Positions 38,501 through 45,673 are shown, counted from the stretch's first letter. The stretch is 64,000 nucleotides of DNA from a bacterium (Candidatus Blackallbacteria) CG13_big_fil_rev_8_21_14_2_50_49_14 (GCA_002783405.1 PFGG01000055.1:62001-126000), one strand, 5' to 3'. Notes: a model not told the origin generated them from the letters alone. Made by a program: numbers and translations.

Positions 38501-41500
38501 CTCACGCTGTTCTGTGTCGCCACGGTAGCGCAGGGTTTCGGACAGATTTTCGGTTCCTGCTGCTCTGCGGGCCAGCGCTTCTTTTTTCAGGCAGAGCCAA
38601 GCTTCGGTCAAGCTCAAATCCTGGGTCTGCACCCGCCCAAAGGTGGTCTGGGGCCGCTCCTGAATCAAGCTGCGCAGGAACCCCTGAATCGCGCCCCCCA
38701 GAGGAGCTTCGAACCTGTGAGCAGACCACTCCCATTCCACCCAGTCCAGCGCAGTCTCCTGTTTTAACACAAGCTGCGCCAGCTCCAGGCGTTGGCGCAG
38801 CAATTGTTCTTCTGCAGCCAGAGTGAAAGGTTCACAGGCCAAAAGCCAGATCCACTGTCGGGGAAGCTGCGCCCCAGCCATTTGAAGCTCCGTCAGGGCC
38901 TGCTCAGGGCTCAAAAGCCGGAGCCCAGCCTGAAACTCGTCCTGCAGAAAGGCTTGCAATTCCTCACGCAGAGGCCCTTCCGCCAGAAGCCAGGTTTCGT
39001 CAGGCCAGGCCGCAGGAACGGTCACCGGCGGCAGGGGCTGAGCTTCCCATACCACCTGATAAAACCAATCCGGCAGACAGCGTTCATTGCCCAAGGCCCG
39101 ATCCAAGCTGCGGATGCGGGCATCATACGCTCCAGCCATCACGCTTCGGGCCATTTGATTGCGTTGAATTTTGCCACTGGTGGTTTTGGGAAACTCACTT
39201 GCCTGCAAGGGCAAAACCAGAGCTGGAGCCAAACCCAGCCGCTCGCTGACCGTCCGACTCACCTCACGCAATAAGGCCAGCAAAGACTGAGCAGGAAAAT
39301 CTCCCGCTTCGTTCCAGGGGGCCTCAGGGACCAAGGCCATGCCAAAGCCCTCACTGCCAGAAGCCTCATCGTTAAGCGGAAAAACGCCCACACTGCCAGC
39401 TTGAATCCCCGGCAGGGCCCCAATTTGGTCTTCGATCTCATAGCAGTAAATATTGGCCCCGCGTACCAGAATCATCTCTTTTTCGCGGCCCGTAATATAC
39501 AATTGGCGCTGGTGAATAAAGCCCAGATCGCCGGTATTGAACCAACCCTCGCCCACAAAGGCCTCCTGATTGGCCTCGGGATTGCGGTAATAGCCAGCGG
39601 TGATCACCTCACCGCGAATTTGAAAGCGCCCGATCTGTCCCGCTTGCAAAAGCTGGTTCTGGGCATCGACAATCCGGATTTCAACCCCCGGTGAAACCGT
39701 CCCTGTATTGATAAAGGCCGTCTGCTGACCGGGGGGAGTATAAGCAGTCCGCTCCAGAGCAAACTCCCGGTCATAGGTCATACAGGTACAGGCTTCAGCC
39801 ATGCCAAAGGCTGGATTCAAGGCCTTTTCTGCAAATCCCAGCGGGGCCGTCGCAGCCAAAAATTCAGCCATAACAGACCAAGTCACCTGTTCTCCGGCAT
39901 TCATCCAGGTTTTAAGACAGGAGAGGTCAAAATTCGGTCTCTCGGGGGTATTGAGCAAAGCTTCAGAGATCAGTTTCAGGCCAAAGTTAGGCGACCAGGT
40001 ATGATTCACCCGGTATTCTGAGATCAAGCTCAGACAATTCAGGGGATCCGCCAGCACCCGCTCTGTCGCGACATGCATAAAATCTGCCTGGCGGTAGAGG
40101 GCCTGCATCCACCAGGTCAGCACAGGCACCACATGATCCAGGGGAATCCAATTCAGCCAGCATTCTTCGGCCTGATAGTCATTGACCTGACCCGCCGCTT
40201 CGCAGTGCGCCAGCACGCCCCGATGGCTGATTTGAATACATTTTGGCGTGCCAGTGCTGCCTGAACTCAATTGATAAAAAAGGGTGTCTTCAGGCTGAGC
40301 GAGATGTATTTCGAGATTTTCTTCAGCAGCGAAAAGTGCTTCGACAGGCTGCAGAGCAAGCTTCAGCCCCTGCCCTTTTCCCAGCGTCTGCAAGGCCTCT
40401 AACTGCTCCTGCTGGCAGAGGATCAGAGGCTGCTCCAACAATTGCCAGACATTCAAGAGTTTTTGAACCACGGCCTGTTCAGGATGGTAAACCGCTGGCA
40501 AGGCCACGGTCACAGGCACGCCCCCGCTTAAAACAATCCCCAGAAAAGCCGCAAAATACTCAAGGCGCGGCTCCAATTGCAGCAAGACAGCGCTTCCAGG
40601 TTTCAGGCCCAAATTCTGCAGTCCGCCGCTGATCCGGCGGGCCTGGGCCATCAGGGTTTGATAATTCCAAAAAGACACTTCGCCCTGGGCCGAAATCACG
40701 CGCAGGCCTTTTTTTATCTCTTTTTCAGCCCGCAGCAAAACTTCGCTGAAGGTCTGGGAGCTGCCCTGGGGAAAATGCAGGGATGGGCCCTGCACATAGG
40801 CCAGCTCTGATTCTGAGGCCCTGTGAATCTCACCTTCAGAGGCAGGGGGTTTCAGCTCCAGCATCCGGCTTTGAAAGGCAAAGGCCGCACGGGGGTCCAA
40901 GTCCTGAAAATGGTAAACATTCAAGCCCAGCTCAGGCACAAAGCGACTTTGGAGAGATTCAGAAGCCGTGAGCGTTTCAGGGGCTTCTGCCCCTTGCGCC
41001 AAAGTCTGCAGCCAGGCCTCACGCTCGGTTGAGGGCCCCTTCAAGTCTTGCAATAAGGTCTCCGCTGGGCTTGCGCAAATCAGCTGCAGCAGCGCTTCAA
41101 AATCCTGAGCCAAGGCCTGCAGTTGCTGAGCCCCCAAGAAACGTCGATCTGCGATCAGATGGCATTCCAAACAGGCCCCCTCCCCTTGCTGGCCTGGATG
41201 TTCCCAAAGCTGGCATTCCAGTACAAAACGCGGGGTCTGCGAATCCAGCGGCAAAACCTCCAGTTCAAGTCCCTTCAAGTTCAACCCCTGATGAGGCGTG
41301 TTTTGAAAAGCAAAGAAAACCGAGGCCAGAGGCGAGGCTTCGGCCTGCCGCTGGGGGCTCAGGGCCTGAACTACTTTTTCAAAGGGCAGTTCCTGATGCT
41401 GATAAGCCGCCAGCGCCCCCTCTCGCACCTGTTTGAACCAGGCCGCCAGACTTAGCCCTGGCTCGAGACGGTTGCGCAGAATCAGGGTATTCACAAAAAG

Positions 41501-44482
41501 ACCCAGCAGCGGCGTCAATTCTGGACGCTGACGGGCCGCCACCGGCGTGGCCAGGCCCAGATCTGTCTGTCCGCTGGTGCGGGCCAGCACCAACTGAAAA
41601 GCCGCCAAGAGCAACATATAGAGCGAAAGGTCATGGGTTCGGGCGACTTGCTTTAGCCGCTGCAAAAGTGCCTCCGGCCAGAAGACCCGCAGATGTTCTG
41701 CCTGCGCCTTTTGTCCTGCTTGAGCCCCCCCCCAGGACAGCGGCTTCAAGCCCTGCAAACGGGCCGTCCAATAATCCAGATCTCTTTCCCAACGCGAAAG
41801 CACTTGCTCCCGCTGCCAGAGGGCAAAATCCACATATTGAATTGGCAAAGCAGGCAAAGCTTCAGAAAGCTTTTTCGTCTCAGACTCCAATGCCTCGGCA
41901 TAGAGCAGACTCCACTCCTGGTAAAAAAGCCCCATTGACCAGCCATCACTGATCAAATGATGCAGATTCAGCGCCAGAACATGATCTTCCGCCCCAAGGC
42001 GCAGAAGCTGCACCCGAATCAGGGGAAACACGGTCAGATCAAAGGACTGGCTGGCGAAGGCCTGAAGATGCGCCTTGAGACTGTCGGGGGACGCTGAAAG
42101 ATCGCAGATGCTGAAAACCCGCTCCAGATCAGCCGCTGAAAAAGCATTCACCTTTTGTTGGGGAAGACCTTCCGGGTTTTGAAAAAAGACAGTGCGCAAA
42201 GCACTGTGTCTTTGCAGAAGCTGGAGCAGACTCGCTTTCAGGGCCGTGATTTCTCGCTCACGCAAAGGCCCCCGCAGTTCAAAAGCAAAGGGCATGAGAT
42301 AGGCATCCTGCTCAGGCTGCAGGGTATGCAAAAAAAACATCCGTTCCTGGGCAAAAGATAAGGGCCAGAAAGCTTGAGACAAATGGGCTTCTATCGGAGC
42401 GGGCTGCACCTCAGCCGTGTTTTTTAAACCGGTCTCGATCAGCTCGGCCAAAGCCCTCACACTGGGATATTCAAAAATCTGGGCCAGACTCAATTCCAAG
42501 TGAAAGCTTTCGCGAATCCGGGTCAGCAAAAGCATAGCATCGACCGAATGGCCTCCCAGGTCAAAGAAACGCGCCTGCAGATCTACCTCAGGCAGCTTCA
42601 GTATTTCTGCAAACAGACTTTGCAGTTCTTGCTCTGTCTCACGCCAGGGGGAGTCGGGCTTGGTTTCGGTCTGCGTTTGCGGCGCTGCTCCTGTTTGCAG
42701 CCAAAGCGGCTCCAAACGCTGTTCCAAAAAGGCCGTGCGACAGGCTGAGCGTTGAATCTTACCGCTGGAAGTCTTGGGAATAGAGCCCACAGGCAGCAAA
42801 AGCAGCTCACTGAGCAGCAATTGGTGTTCGGCCCAGATCTCAGCCTGAATCCGGTGACTCACTTGCTGCCAAAGCGCTTCAGACACTTCTCCAGGACTCA
42901 AAACCTCAGCCAGCATCACCAGGCGTTCGCTTTCCTCAGCAGCTTCTGCGGGCAGGCTGAAAGCCGCTGTACATCCGGCACGGACCAGGGGGTGAGCTTG
43001 TTCCAGCGTACGCTCCAAATCCTGAGGATAAAAGTTTTGCCCCTGGAGTATCAGCAAATCTTTGAGCCGCCCGCTCAGATAGAGTTCCTGCTGGTGTAAA
43101 AAGCCCAGATCCCCGGTGCGAAGGTAACGCTGTTCAGAAGAACTCCCGGCCAATGGGGCCTGAAAAGTCGCTTGGCTTTGCGCGGGCTTTTGCCAATAGC
43201 CCTGGGCAATGCTGGGGCCCGCCAGCCAGACTTCGCCCACCTGATCGGGCGCACAGCGCTGGGCGCTTTCGGGATCCACTATCAAAATTTCCTGTCCCGG
43301 CAGGGCCCGTCCATTGCTCACGAGCAACTGTGAGGCTTGCTCAGAGGCCGGCTCCAGCACTTCGACCCGCCCCTGGCGCAGCCCATCCCGCGAAAGCTTC
43401 AGCACCGTCGGCTCCTCTGTTTTCGCTCCGGCTGTTACCATCAGGGTGGCTTCAGCCATGCCCAGATAGGGCATCCAGGCCTGAGCGCGAAAACCACAGG
43501 GCACAAAGGTTTCTGCAAAAGTCTCCAGAACCTGGGCACTGACAGGCTCTGCACAGTTATAGGCCAGGTTCCAGGCGCTGAGATCGAGGGCAACAACTTC
43601 AGCCGGTGTGACCTTGCGACTGCAGAGAGCATAGGCAAAATTGGGAGCACCACTGGTACTGGCCCGGTACTGACTAATGGCCTCCAGCCAGCGCAAGGGC
43701 CTTTGAATAAAATCAAAGGGCGAAAGTAAAATTTCGCGATGCCCCGTATAAATCGGCTCAAAGAGATCAGCCACCAGCCCCATATCGTGATAGGCCGGCA
43801 GCCAGCTAACGCCAATACTGGCAGGCGTATGCCCAAAGGCGCGCTGAATCTGGCTTAAATTAGCGAGCAGATTGCCATGGCTGACCATGACTCCCTTGGG
43901 GCGACCCGTAGACCCTGAGGAATACTGTAAAAAAACCAGATCTTCGGGTTGAATCGGGCGTTCTGCTCCTGGCTCAGGAGCAGACAGGCTCAGTGCTTTC
44001 AGTCTTTGCTCCAGATTCAGCCATTCCAAGGTTCTCAGGGCTGGGGCCCATTCGTCTAAGGCCTGGCGATACGCTTCACTGGTATCGGAACAGAGCACCA
44101 AGCTGGCCTGGGCATCTTCGGCAATGGCCTGTAAACGGGGCAACCGCCTTTGCAAACGGTTCTGATCCTGAAAATGAGCCGGTACCGGGATCGCAATCAA
44201 ATTGCTATAGACACAGGCCATCAAAGCCACCACAAAGGGAAGCCCGGTGGGAATCAAGAGAATCACGCGCTCTTGGGCCGGATAGCGGGAGACTAAGTCG
44301 GCAGCCAAAAGGCGGGCCAGCCGATCCAATTCGGCAAAACTGAGCGATTCAGGCGGCCCCTCCCCTCCGGGCAAATAGGAAAAGGCAATCTGCGTCGGCC
44401 GCTCCTGGGCATGGGCCTGCAGTCGCTCACGCAGGTCAAAGAAACGCGGTTTGCTCACAAGCGGCTGGTCTGCGCTGCGCAT
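28184..44482 (-). CDS. Giant FAAL-starting nonribosomal peptide synthetase (FAAL-T-C-A-KR-T-C-A-T-C-A/NMT-T-C)
   Basis: This is a 5432-residue single-protein assembly line. A fatty-acyl-AMP ligase loads a fatty acid on T1 (Ser646). Module 1 has C (HHLISDG, 841-847), an acyl-ligase-like A domain, a PKS-type ketoreductase and T2 (Ser2334). Module 2 has C (HHLVSDA, 2537-2543), A and T3 (Ser3406). Module 3 has C (HHIISDG, 3596-3602), an A domain with embedded N-methyltransferase, and T4 (Ser4915). It ends in a fourth C domain (SHLVFDG, 5122-5128). There is no thioesterase, reductase or epimerase. The ATG has no clear Shine-Dalgarno; 60 nt separate it from the upstream CEOS-like gene, so they are likely one operon. 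The product should be an N-methylated lipo(depsi)peptide. No known NRPS matches that I recall. Confidence 0.95.
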   Translation of the reverse strand: MRSADQPLVSKPRFFDLRERLQAHAQERPTQIAFSYLPGGEGPPESLSFAELDRLARLLAADLVSRYPAQERVILLIPTGLPFVVALMACVYSNLIAIPVPAHFQDQNRLQRRLPRLQAIAEDAQASLVLCSDTSEAYRQALDEWAPALRTLEWLNLEQRLKALSLSAPEPGAERPIQPEDLVFLQYSSGSTGRPKGVMVSHGNLLANLSQIQRAFGHTPASIGVSWLPAYHDMGLVADLFEPIYTGHREILLSPFDFIQRPLRWLEAISQYRASTSGAPNFAYALCSRKVTPAEVVALDLSAWNLAYNCAEPVSAQVLETFAETFVPCGFRAQAWMPYLGMAEATLMVTAGAKTEEPTVLKLSRDGLRQGRVEVLEPASEQASQLLVSNGRALPGQEILIVDPESAQRCAPDQVGEVWLAGPSIAQGYWQKPAQSQATFQAPLAGSSSEQRYLRTGDLGFLHQQELYLSGRLKDLLILQGQNFYPQDLERTLEQAHPLVRAGCTAAFSLPAEAAEESERLVMLAEVLSPGEVSEALWQQVSHRIQAEIWAEHQLLLSELLLLPVGSIPKTSSGKIQRSACRTAFLEQRLEPLWLQTGAAPQTQTETKPDSPWRETEQELQSLFAEILKLPEVDLQARFFDLGGHSVDAMLLLTRIRESFHLELSLAQIFEYPSVRALAELIETGLKNTAEVQPAPIEAHLSQAFWPLSFAQERMFFLHTLQPEQDAYLMPFAFELRGPLREREITALKASLLQLLQRHSALRTVFFQNPEGLPQQKVNAFSAADLERVFSICDLSASPDSLKAHLQAFASQSFDLTVFPLIRVQLLRLGAEDHVLALNLHHLISDGWSMGLFYQEWSLLYAEALESETKKLSEALPALPIQYVDFALWQREQVLSRWERDLDYWTARLQGLKPLSWGGAQAGQKAQAEHLRVFWPEALLQRLKQVARTHDLSLYMLLLAAFQLVLARTSGQTDLGLATPVAARQRPELTPLLGLFVNTLILRNRLEPGLSLAAWFKQVREGALAAYQHQELPFEKVVQALSPQRQAEASPLASVFFAFQNTPHQGLNLKGLELEVLPLDSQTPRFVLECQLWEHPGQQGEGACLECHLIADRRFLGAQQLQALAQDFEALLQLICASPAETLLQDLKGPSTEREAWLQTLAQGAEAPETLTASESLQSRFVPELGLNVYHFQDLDPRAAFAFQSRMLELKPPASEGEIHRASESELAYVQGPSLHFPQGSSQTFSEVLLRAEKEIKKGLRVISAQGEVSFWNYQTLMAQARRISGGLQNLGLKPGSAVLLQLEPRLEYFAAFLGIVLSGGVPVTVALPAVYHPEQAVVQKLLNVWQLLEQPLILCQQEQLEALQTLGKGQGLKLALQPVEALFAAEENLEIHLAQPEDTLFYQLSSGSTGTPKCIQISHRGVLAHCEAAGQVNDYQAEECWLNWIPLDHVVPVLTWWMQALYRQADFMHVATERVLADPLNCLSLISEYRVNHTWSPNFGLKLISEALLNTPERPNFDLSCLKTWMNAGEQVTWSVMAEFLAATAPLGFAEKALNPAFGMAEACTCMTYDREFALERTAYTPPGQQTAFINTGTVSPGVEIRIVDAQNQLLQAGQIGRFQIRGEVITAGYYRNPEANQEAFVGEGWFNTGDLGFIHQRQLYITGREKEMILVRGANIYCYEIEDQIGALPGIQAGSVGVFPLNDEASGSEGFGMALVPEAPWNEAGDFPAQSLLALLREVSRTVSERLGLAPALVLPLQASEFPKTTSGKIQRNQMARSVMAGAYDARIRSLDRALGNERCLPDWFYQVVWEAQPLPPVTVPAAWPDETWLLAEGPLREELQAFLQDEFQAGLRLLSPEQALTELQMAGAQLPRQWIWLLACEPFTLAAEEQLLRQRLELAQLVLKQETALDWVEWEWSAHRFEAPLGGAIQGFLRSLIQERPQTTFGRVQTQDLSLTEAWLCLKKEALARRAAGTENLSETLRYRGDTEQRERKVLGAVKFQPEELKQAAFPARQTRLLLGGLGGIGFELAQALLAQPEQSLLVVGRTRLKSGDKPQRDQRWESLRQLAAAHGNQLYYLAFDLQSQDFSSLQQALQHAEASSGYPLRTLIQAVAMPYHEALIAELDPDEALRHWRLKAQVSELLQNLIALQPNPQALHLVEIGSVNGTFGGFGVSAYALAQGYAEACAATYQALGVSYHGLNQSIWPQVGLSAGKQNQGLHRGFLSISRPAGSLSLLALLKKPGGVYAVGLDGRNPLIHKELSALTRQALPLAKGAPSWSMVSPQAPTSAELASESAENSDTVSQLCQIYAHLLGKERVLPADDFFSLGGHSLLAIQLLSRIRGAFGVELPLKYLFEAPRVADLATIIERLKQPETRVAVLPPLDIQARQPDKLWPLSFAQERLWFMEQFEAGRALYNTLFCLRIEGPLQPERLEHSLQELLKRHEILRTAFVAEAPTGLPTSYAAAQKILSPAELSPFQLERVDLRSSEDPAQIAAEKRQALVRLPFDLARPPLLRAQLLQFSEQSFELQWVIHHLVSDAWTLGLFLQEMAQSYRGETLPPPPQAHYLDYTLWQRHWLKGAVLSSQLNYWKKALADLPDLLPLPTDHPRPAQESYRGGLWHFELKPELSQPLQELAQDQELTLFMLLLAAFQVLLFRYTHQTDILVGIPVANRRQQDLEQMLGLFVNTLVIRGNLEENPRFIDFAQALGQTCLQAYAHQDLPFEKLVEELNPQRSLSHHPIFQVMFVMQGADELAAQTIALPGLKTEFLRPGEGLSKFDLSLELQQSAAPGGLKGRIEYNADLFEPETIATWAQHLEHLLEAIVAQPETAVGQLKFLSPAEEQKLLRDWNQTQVDYPKDCCVHQFFEKQAAERPEKTALVLGTQQLSYGALNQRANQLAHYLIAEGVGPEVLVGLSMERSFEMIVALLAILKAGGAYVPLDPDYPLERLRYMLQDTAVPLLLTQARFAERFATEKARCLCVDAESVLWAEMPLENPQPGLTLDNLISIIYTSGSTGQPKGVMNTHLGAYNHLVYRHSAFPMLESDRIIQKTSLNFDGSLWEVFWTLMGGATLCISEPESQKDSYYLSRFIVEQGITMIDFVPSMLQVVLNEPEKHDFSSLRRVWCGGEGLSYALEQEFFAKYPAIGMIHGYGPTETTVSVTYWESQPGNPLQTVPIGRPNANIQIYLLDRWLNPVPVGVTGEIYIGGDGLARGYLNQPELTAEKFIANPFGSGRLYKSGDLARYLPNGAIEFVGRADHQVKIRGFRIELGEIEAALRQQAEVQDALVRVHEARSGQKRLVAYLLCALGAEQQAGLKAALKTRLKTQLPDYMLPSAYLFLEHWPVDFNGKILRKALPAPEWEREVASQTPESPAEIRLAALFAELLEVDPIGREDDFFALGGHSLLATQLAARIREQFQLELPLRQIFETPVLADLAQKISQKQVELLPPIQALSLSQSEQRDWPLSFAQERLWFMEQFEPERALYNIPLALCLAGELDRKALKAALGLLQSRHAGLRTCFRQQGESARQVILPELDFVWRESDLSASAQPEEAALAWALEDARQPFDLGQAPLWRVALLRLGENRHWLVLNLHHIISDGWSLKVMLKELQLCYAQFKQGQTPLLLPLPVQYADYALWQRNWFSGSVFQGQLQYWKRQLAQLPALLELPTDRPRPAEQSYQGQRVIFAYELDLTQALQALARRESVTLFMLLLAAFQVLLARLSQQEDLAVGVPIANRRMQASEELLGFFVNTLVIRGDLSGDPSFLDFLQTLKTTCLEAYAHQDLPFEKLVEELHPQRNLSHHALFQVLFVLQEASFAVPPLEGLSTQVQDLDSQSSRFDLALELIPVPEGLKARVEYNSEIFEAATIARWMGHYQVLLESILAAPQTAISRLPLLSPTELQTLLIDWNANTAAYADRAGIHQLFEAHAAAHPHAEALRYLGQTWTYAELNAQANQWAHQLRARLFSAPFSGPAPRVGICLERSADWILALLAVLKAGGIYLPLDPASPPERLNFILSDADVDWVIYRVEDSEASLEFQAWPLPAERCLEVTSLTAAAVQAFSENLLPPSSWQAFLHKKGASPPAYMIYTSGSTGQPKGALLGHQGLCNMIQAQIQYFELGVGQRVLQHAAISFDASVFEVFIALCSGACLCIGTREELQAGPPLAHFIQREAINLTTLPPSVLALLPLPESETPLKSLLVAGEACPLSLAQAWAPYCRFFNAYGPTEATVCTTLGEYSPGAPLLSLGKAIDNLQVYVLDSAFQPVPPGVPGELFIGGVGLASAYWRRPELTQEKFIKQTFVWGEQSLTTRLYRSGDRVKWLPQGELLFLGRLDTQVKLRGFRIEPGEIAEVLQAYPAIQQATVLCRRLPGTNAENSEREPQLLAYLVPDWKQVLSASQRSALETEQVRHWQNLYQSLDRAQTTRTGAPGSDFTGWNSSISGQPLPLAEMESWRQATVQRILALQPQQLYEMGCGRALLLSQIAPQIERYWASDFSAQVLDEVRALGLENVVCLERLADQFEDLPLQGFDTLVLNSVLQYFPSEEYLERVLRQALPHLQAGGRIFLGDLRDLRLLEALALEIELLNKRETHQHQVSASLLLPELQEHLLREEELCFEPAFFLALCQRLPECSGLEILLKHGRPEAELSRFRYDVVLHLKGSESQTLATPRWQKWQPEWSLAKLESLYLQHCAESGDAPPLLALRGLPNLRIWQTLESLHKLQAAPEANFGLAELPLAGKPAERAEAGLDPMALLAWAETQQAQIQLLPEADPGCFALLLSPQPLPILSLEAWAELLQEQGLALGQKRSPLCNQPLRQAYAQVLLPELKQYLSRRLPDYMLPSHYLLLEQMPLNLHGKIEVKALPLPSQKQVTSIYRPPRSESEKQLCAFYAELLGFEPIGIHDSFFDLGGHSLLAIQLLARIRVQFQVELPLKTIFAAPTVAELAQRLETPVVPKNKGLSFWKERATSGRSTHSLPPLQLRSAPAGQPQKLSYSQELWWTIYPSRQELEHGIQNSYAGIRLQGLLNPEALQRAIAQIIQRHEALRTRFTALAQRPRRIVDAQISFQLPHYDFVGQSEAQAIQALEKAAQASFDLEKGPLIRAALYRLRPDLHLLMLSVSHLVFDGWSLKLFLQELDFFYRAEYPSPPQPGEPLALPELPLQYSDYVYWHRKWIQKTVIRHQLLYWIRKGQNMPVVLDIPTDKPRPEMLSMSGSSISFSLSARQVQALQALAQENEATLYMLMLAAFQVLLYRYSGQRDIFVGTPVANRPVKELDTMMGLFVNFIVLRADLSGQPSFRTFLAQVRQTCLEAYQHQDLPFQILFKSYKAYQTLTRFQRFNTQKTMRSNIMFNLLDDFGSDFQIGALKASLLPLENQFASQTLHLILLKSEQGIQGQLNYSADLFYRETVEKLCGDYQALLAQILAEPELRV
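29620..34100 (-). other. NRPS module 3: C-A(NMT)-T
   Basis: C (HHIISDG), an A domain with 'YTSGSTGQPKG' near residue 4090, and an N-methyltransferase inserted between A8 and A9 (about 4411-4660; SAM motif 'EMGCGRALLLSQ'). T has Ser4915. The ten specificity positions read by alignment to GrsA are D-A-F-S-L-A-A-V-C-K. This is near GrsA (D-A-W-T-I-A-A-I-C-K), so Phe or another bulky hydrophobic residue is likely and would be N-methylated. Confidence 0.8.
34037..34088. repeat. Repeat copy 1 (start of NRPS C3)
   Basis: This 52-bp segment matches 37244-37295 with three mismatches. Both encode the conserved 'PLSFAQERLWFMEQFE' opening of a C domain, so it reflects module duplication or gene conversion. 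Confidence 0.85.
34130..37330 (-). other. NRPS module 2: C-A-T
   Basis: The C motif is HHLVSDA, with Ala in place of the usual final Gly. The A domain has 'YTSGSTGQPKG' near residue 3010 and core 'GYGPTETTVS'. Specificity positions read D-G-W-S-W-G-G-V-S-K, which I cannot assign to a known amino acid. T has Ser3406. Confidence 0.8.
37244..37295. repeat. Repeat copy 2 (start of NRPS C2)
   Basis: Partner of 34037-34088; 49 of 52 bases are identical. Confidence 0.85.
37360..42400 (-). other. NRPS module 1: C-A-KR-T for a keto acid
   Basis: C has HHLISDG. The A domain (about 1230-1790) has 'SSGSTGTPK', 'FGMAEACTCM' and terminal 'KTTSGKIQR', the acyl-ligase style rather than the amino-acid style. 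A ketoreductase follows (about 1805-2260) with a structural half, NAD(P) loop 'GGLGGIG', and Ser ('IGSVNG') and Tyr ('SAYALAQ') catalytic residues; the usual Asn after Tyr is Gln. T has Ser2334. A-KR-T modules in other systems activate and reduce alpha-keto acids to alpha-hydroxy acids. Confidence 0.75.
42430..44482 (-). other. NRPS loading unit: FAAL-T
   Basis: Residues 1-590 are a fatty-acyl-AMP ligase ('LLIPTGLPFVVALMACVYSN', 'QYSSGSTGRPKGVMVSH', 'YLGMAEATLMV', terminal 'PKTSSGKIQR'). The T domain with 'GGHSVDAMLL' (Ser646) follows. This predicts a lipid-capped product; chain length is not predictable. Confidence 0.88.
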
Positions 44483-44542
44483 TTTAAATTTGAATTGAAA
44501 GCATACATTTTCAACTCCCTGGGGGCATCCATTGCAAGAACA

Positions 44543-45673
44543 CTATACAAGCATTGCATGGGGATAAACAGGCTCTCGTTTTTGAAAAGCCAGAATTTCT
44601 GAGTTTTGAATCTCTCCGGCCTGAATTTCAATCGCTTCGCGAAAGATCCGGGTTTGCGCCCAATGCGCTGGGCCTTTTAAAAATTCGGGCAAATAGGGCA
44701 GCAAAGCCTGAGACACTTCCCAACTGGCACATTCCCAAAGATAATTGGGGGTATGGTCCACGGCATAGTAGTCAAAATGGCCCATTTCAATCAAGGGGGC
44801 ATCAAAAGAAGTGGGGCGGGAAAAAGGAAATCCCAGCCCCTCATCACAGCTGATATCCAAGATATACGTGCCCGGCTTGATGCGTGCGACATCTGTTTCA
44901 TTCATATACATCACCGGATGGTTGGGATCCTGCAAAATGGCATTGATCCAAATATCTGACTCAAGCAAAAGCGCCAACAAAGGACGGGTACGGCCATCGG
45001 GTTCTGTAATCACCCATTGCCCCTGCTCTTGCCGAATCCGGCGAAACTCACAATTTTCCAAACCAGCGGGACGCTCTGTTTCAGATCTTTGCTGAGTACA
45101 GACCGTAATATCTGTAAAGCCACGTCCCTGCAAAGCCCGCAAGGCCCCTTGGCCAACCGCACCAAAGCTCAGAATCACGACCTTGCGTTTTTTTCCATAG
45201 TTTCCATCCATGCTTTTCAGCGCCAAGGCATGTAAAACAGCACAATACCCTCCCATTTCATTGTTTTTATAAAAGGGATGTAAAATTCGTTTGCCCTGCT
45301 CATCACGAATAAACATCTGCTCCATGGCCACCACGGTTAAACGGCGATCAATTGCAGCTTGGGTATTGGCCACCTGTTGCATACAATGGGGCCACCCCCA
45401 GTGCACCCCCCCTGGGCGCAAATTTTCAAAATCAGCGGGCATGGGCTTCAATAAAAGCACGGCATCCATGCTTTCAAGCAAGGTCTGCCGTGGGGCAAGC
45501 CCCACCCCCAGCGCCAAAAGTGTAGCATCTGAAAAACCAAACCGCTCGCCATAGCCCTGTTCAAAGACCAATTGCTGACGAATCTCAGTTGAAATTTCGG
45601 AAAGGTGCTCAGGATGGATAGGCACACGTTTTTCATTCTTTTTCAGAGATGTCCCAATAATGCCAAGTTTCAT
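44543..45673 (-). CDS. AlaDH/PNT-family dehydrogenase, N5-(carboxyethyl)ornithine synthase-like
   Basis: The protein is 376 residues from the ATG at 45673, which has AAGGGG 5 nt upstream; the longer frame begins at a GTG at 45706 with no site. It starts 'KLGIIGTSLKKNEKRVPIHPEHL', the typical alanine dehydrogenase/opine-type opening with the substrate-binding Arg-Val-Pro-x-x-P. The NAD(P) loop is 'SFGAVGQGALRAL', preceded by 'FYKNNEMGGYCAVLHAL'. It resembles CEOS, which reductively joins pyruvate with ornithine (or lysine) using NADPH, more than classical alanine dehydrogenase. It lies 60 nt before the NRPS start on the same strand, so supplying an unusual amino acid is an attractive inference. 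Confidence 0.75.
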   Translation of the reverse strand: MKLGIIGTSLKKNEKRVPIHPEHLSEISTEIRQQLVFEQGYGERFGFSDATLLALGVGLAPRQTLLESMDAVLLLKPMPADFENLRPGGVHWGWPHCMQQVANTQAAIDRRLTVVAMEQMFIRDEQGKRILHPFYKNNEMGGYCAVLHALALKSMDGNYGKKRKVVILSFGAVGQGALRALQGRGFTDITVCTQQRSETERPAGLENCEFRRIRQEQGQWVITEPDGRTRPLLALLLESDIWINAILQDPNHPVMYMNETDVARIKPGTYILDISCDEGLGFPFSRPTSFDAPLIEMGHFDYYAVDHTPNYLWECASWEVSQALLPYLPEFLKGPAHWAQTRIFREAIEIQAGEIQNSEILAFQKREPVYPHAMLV

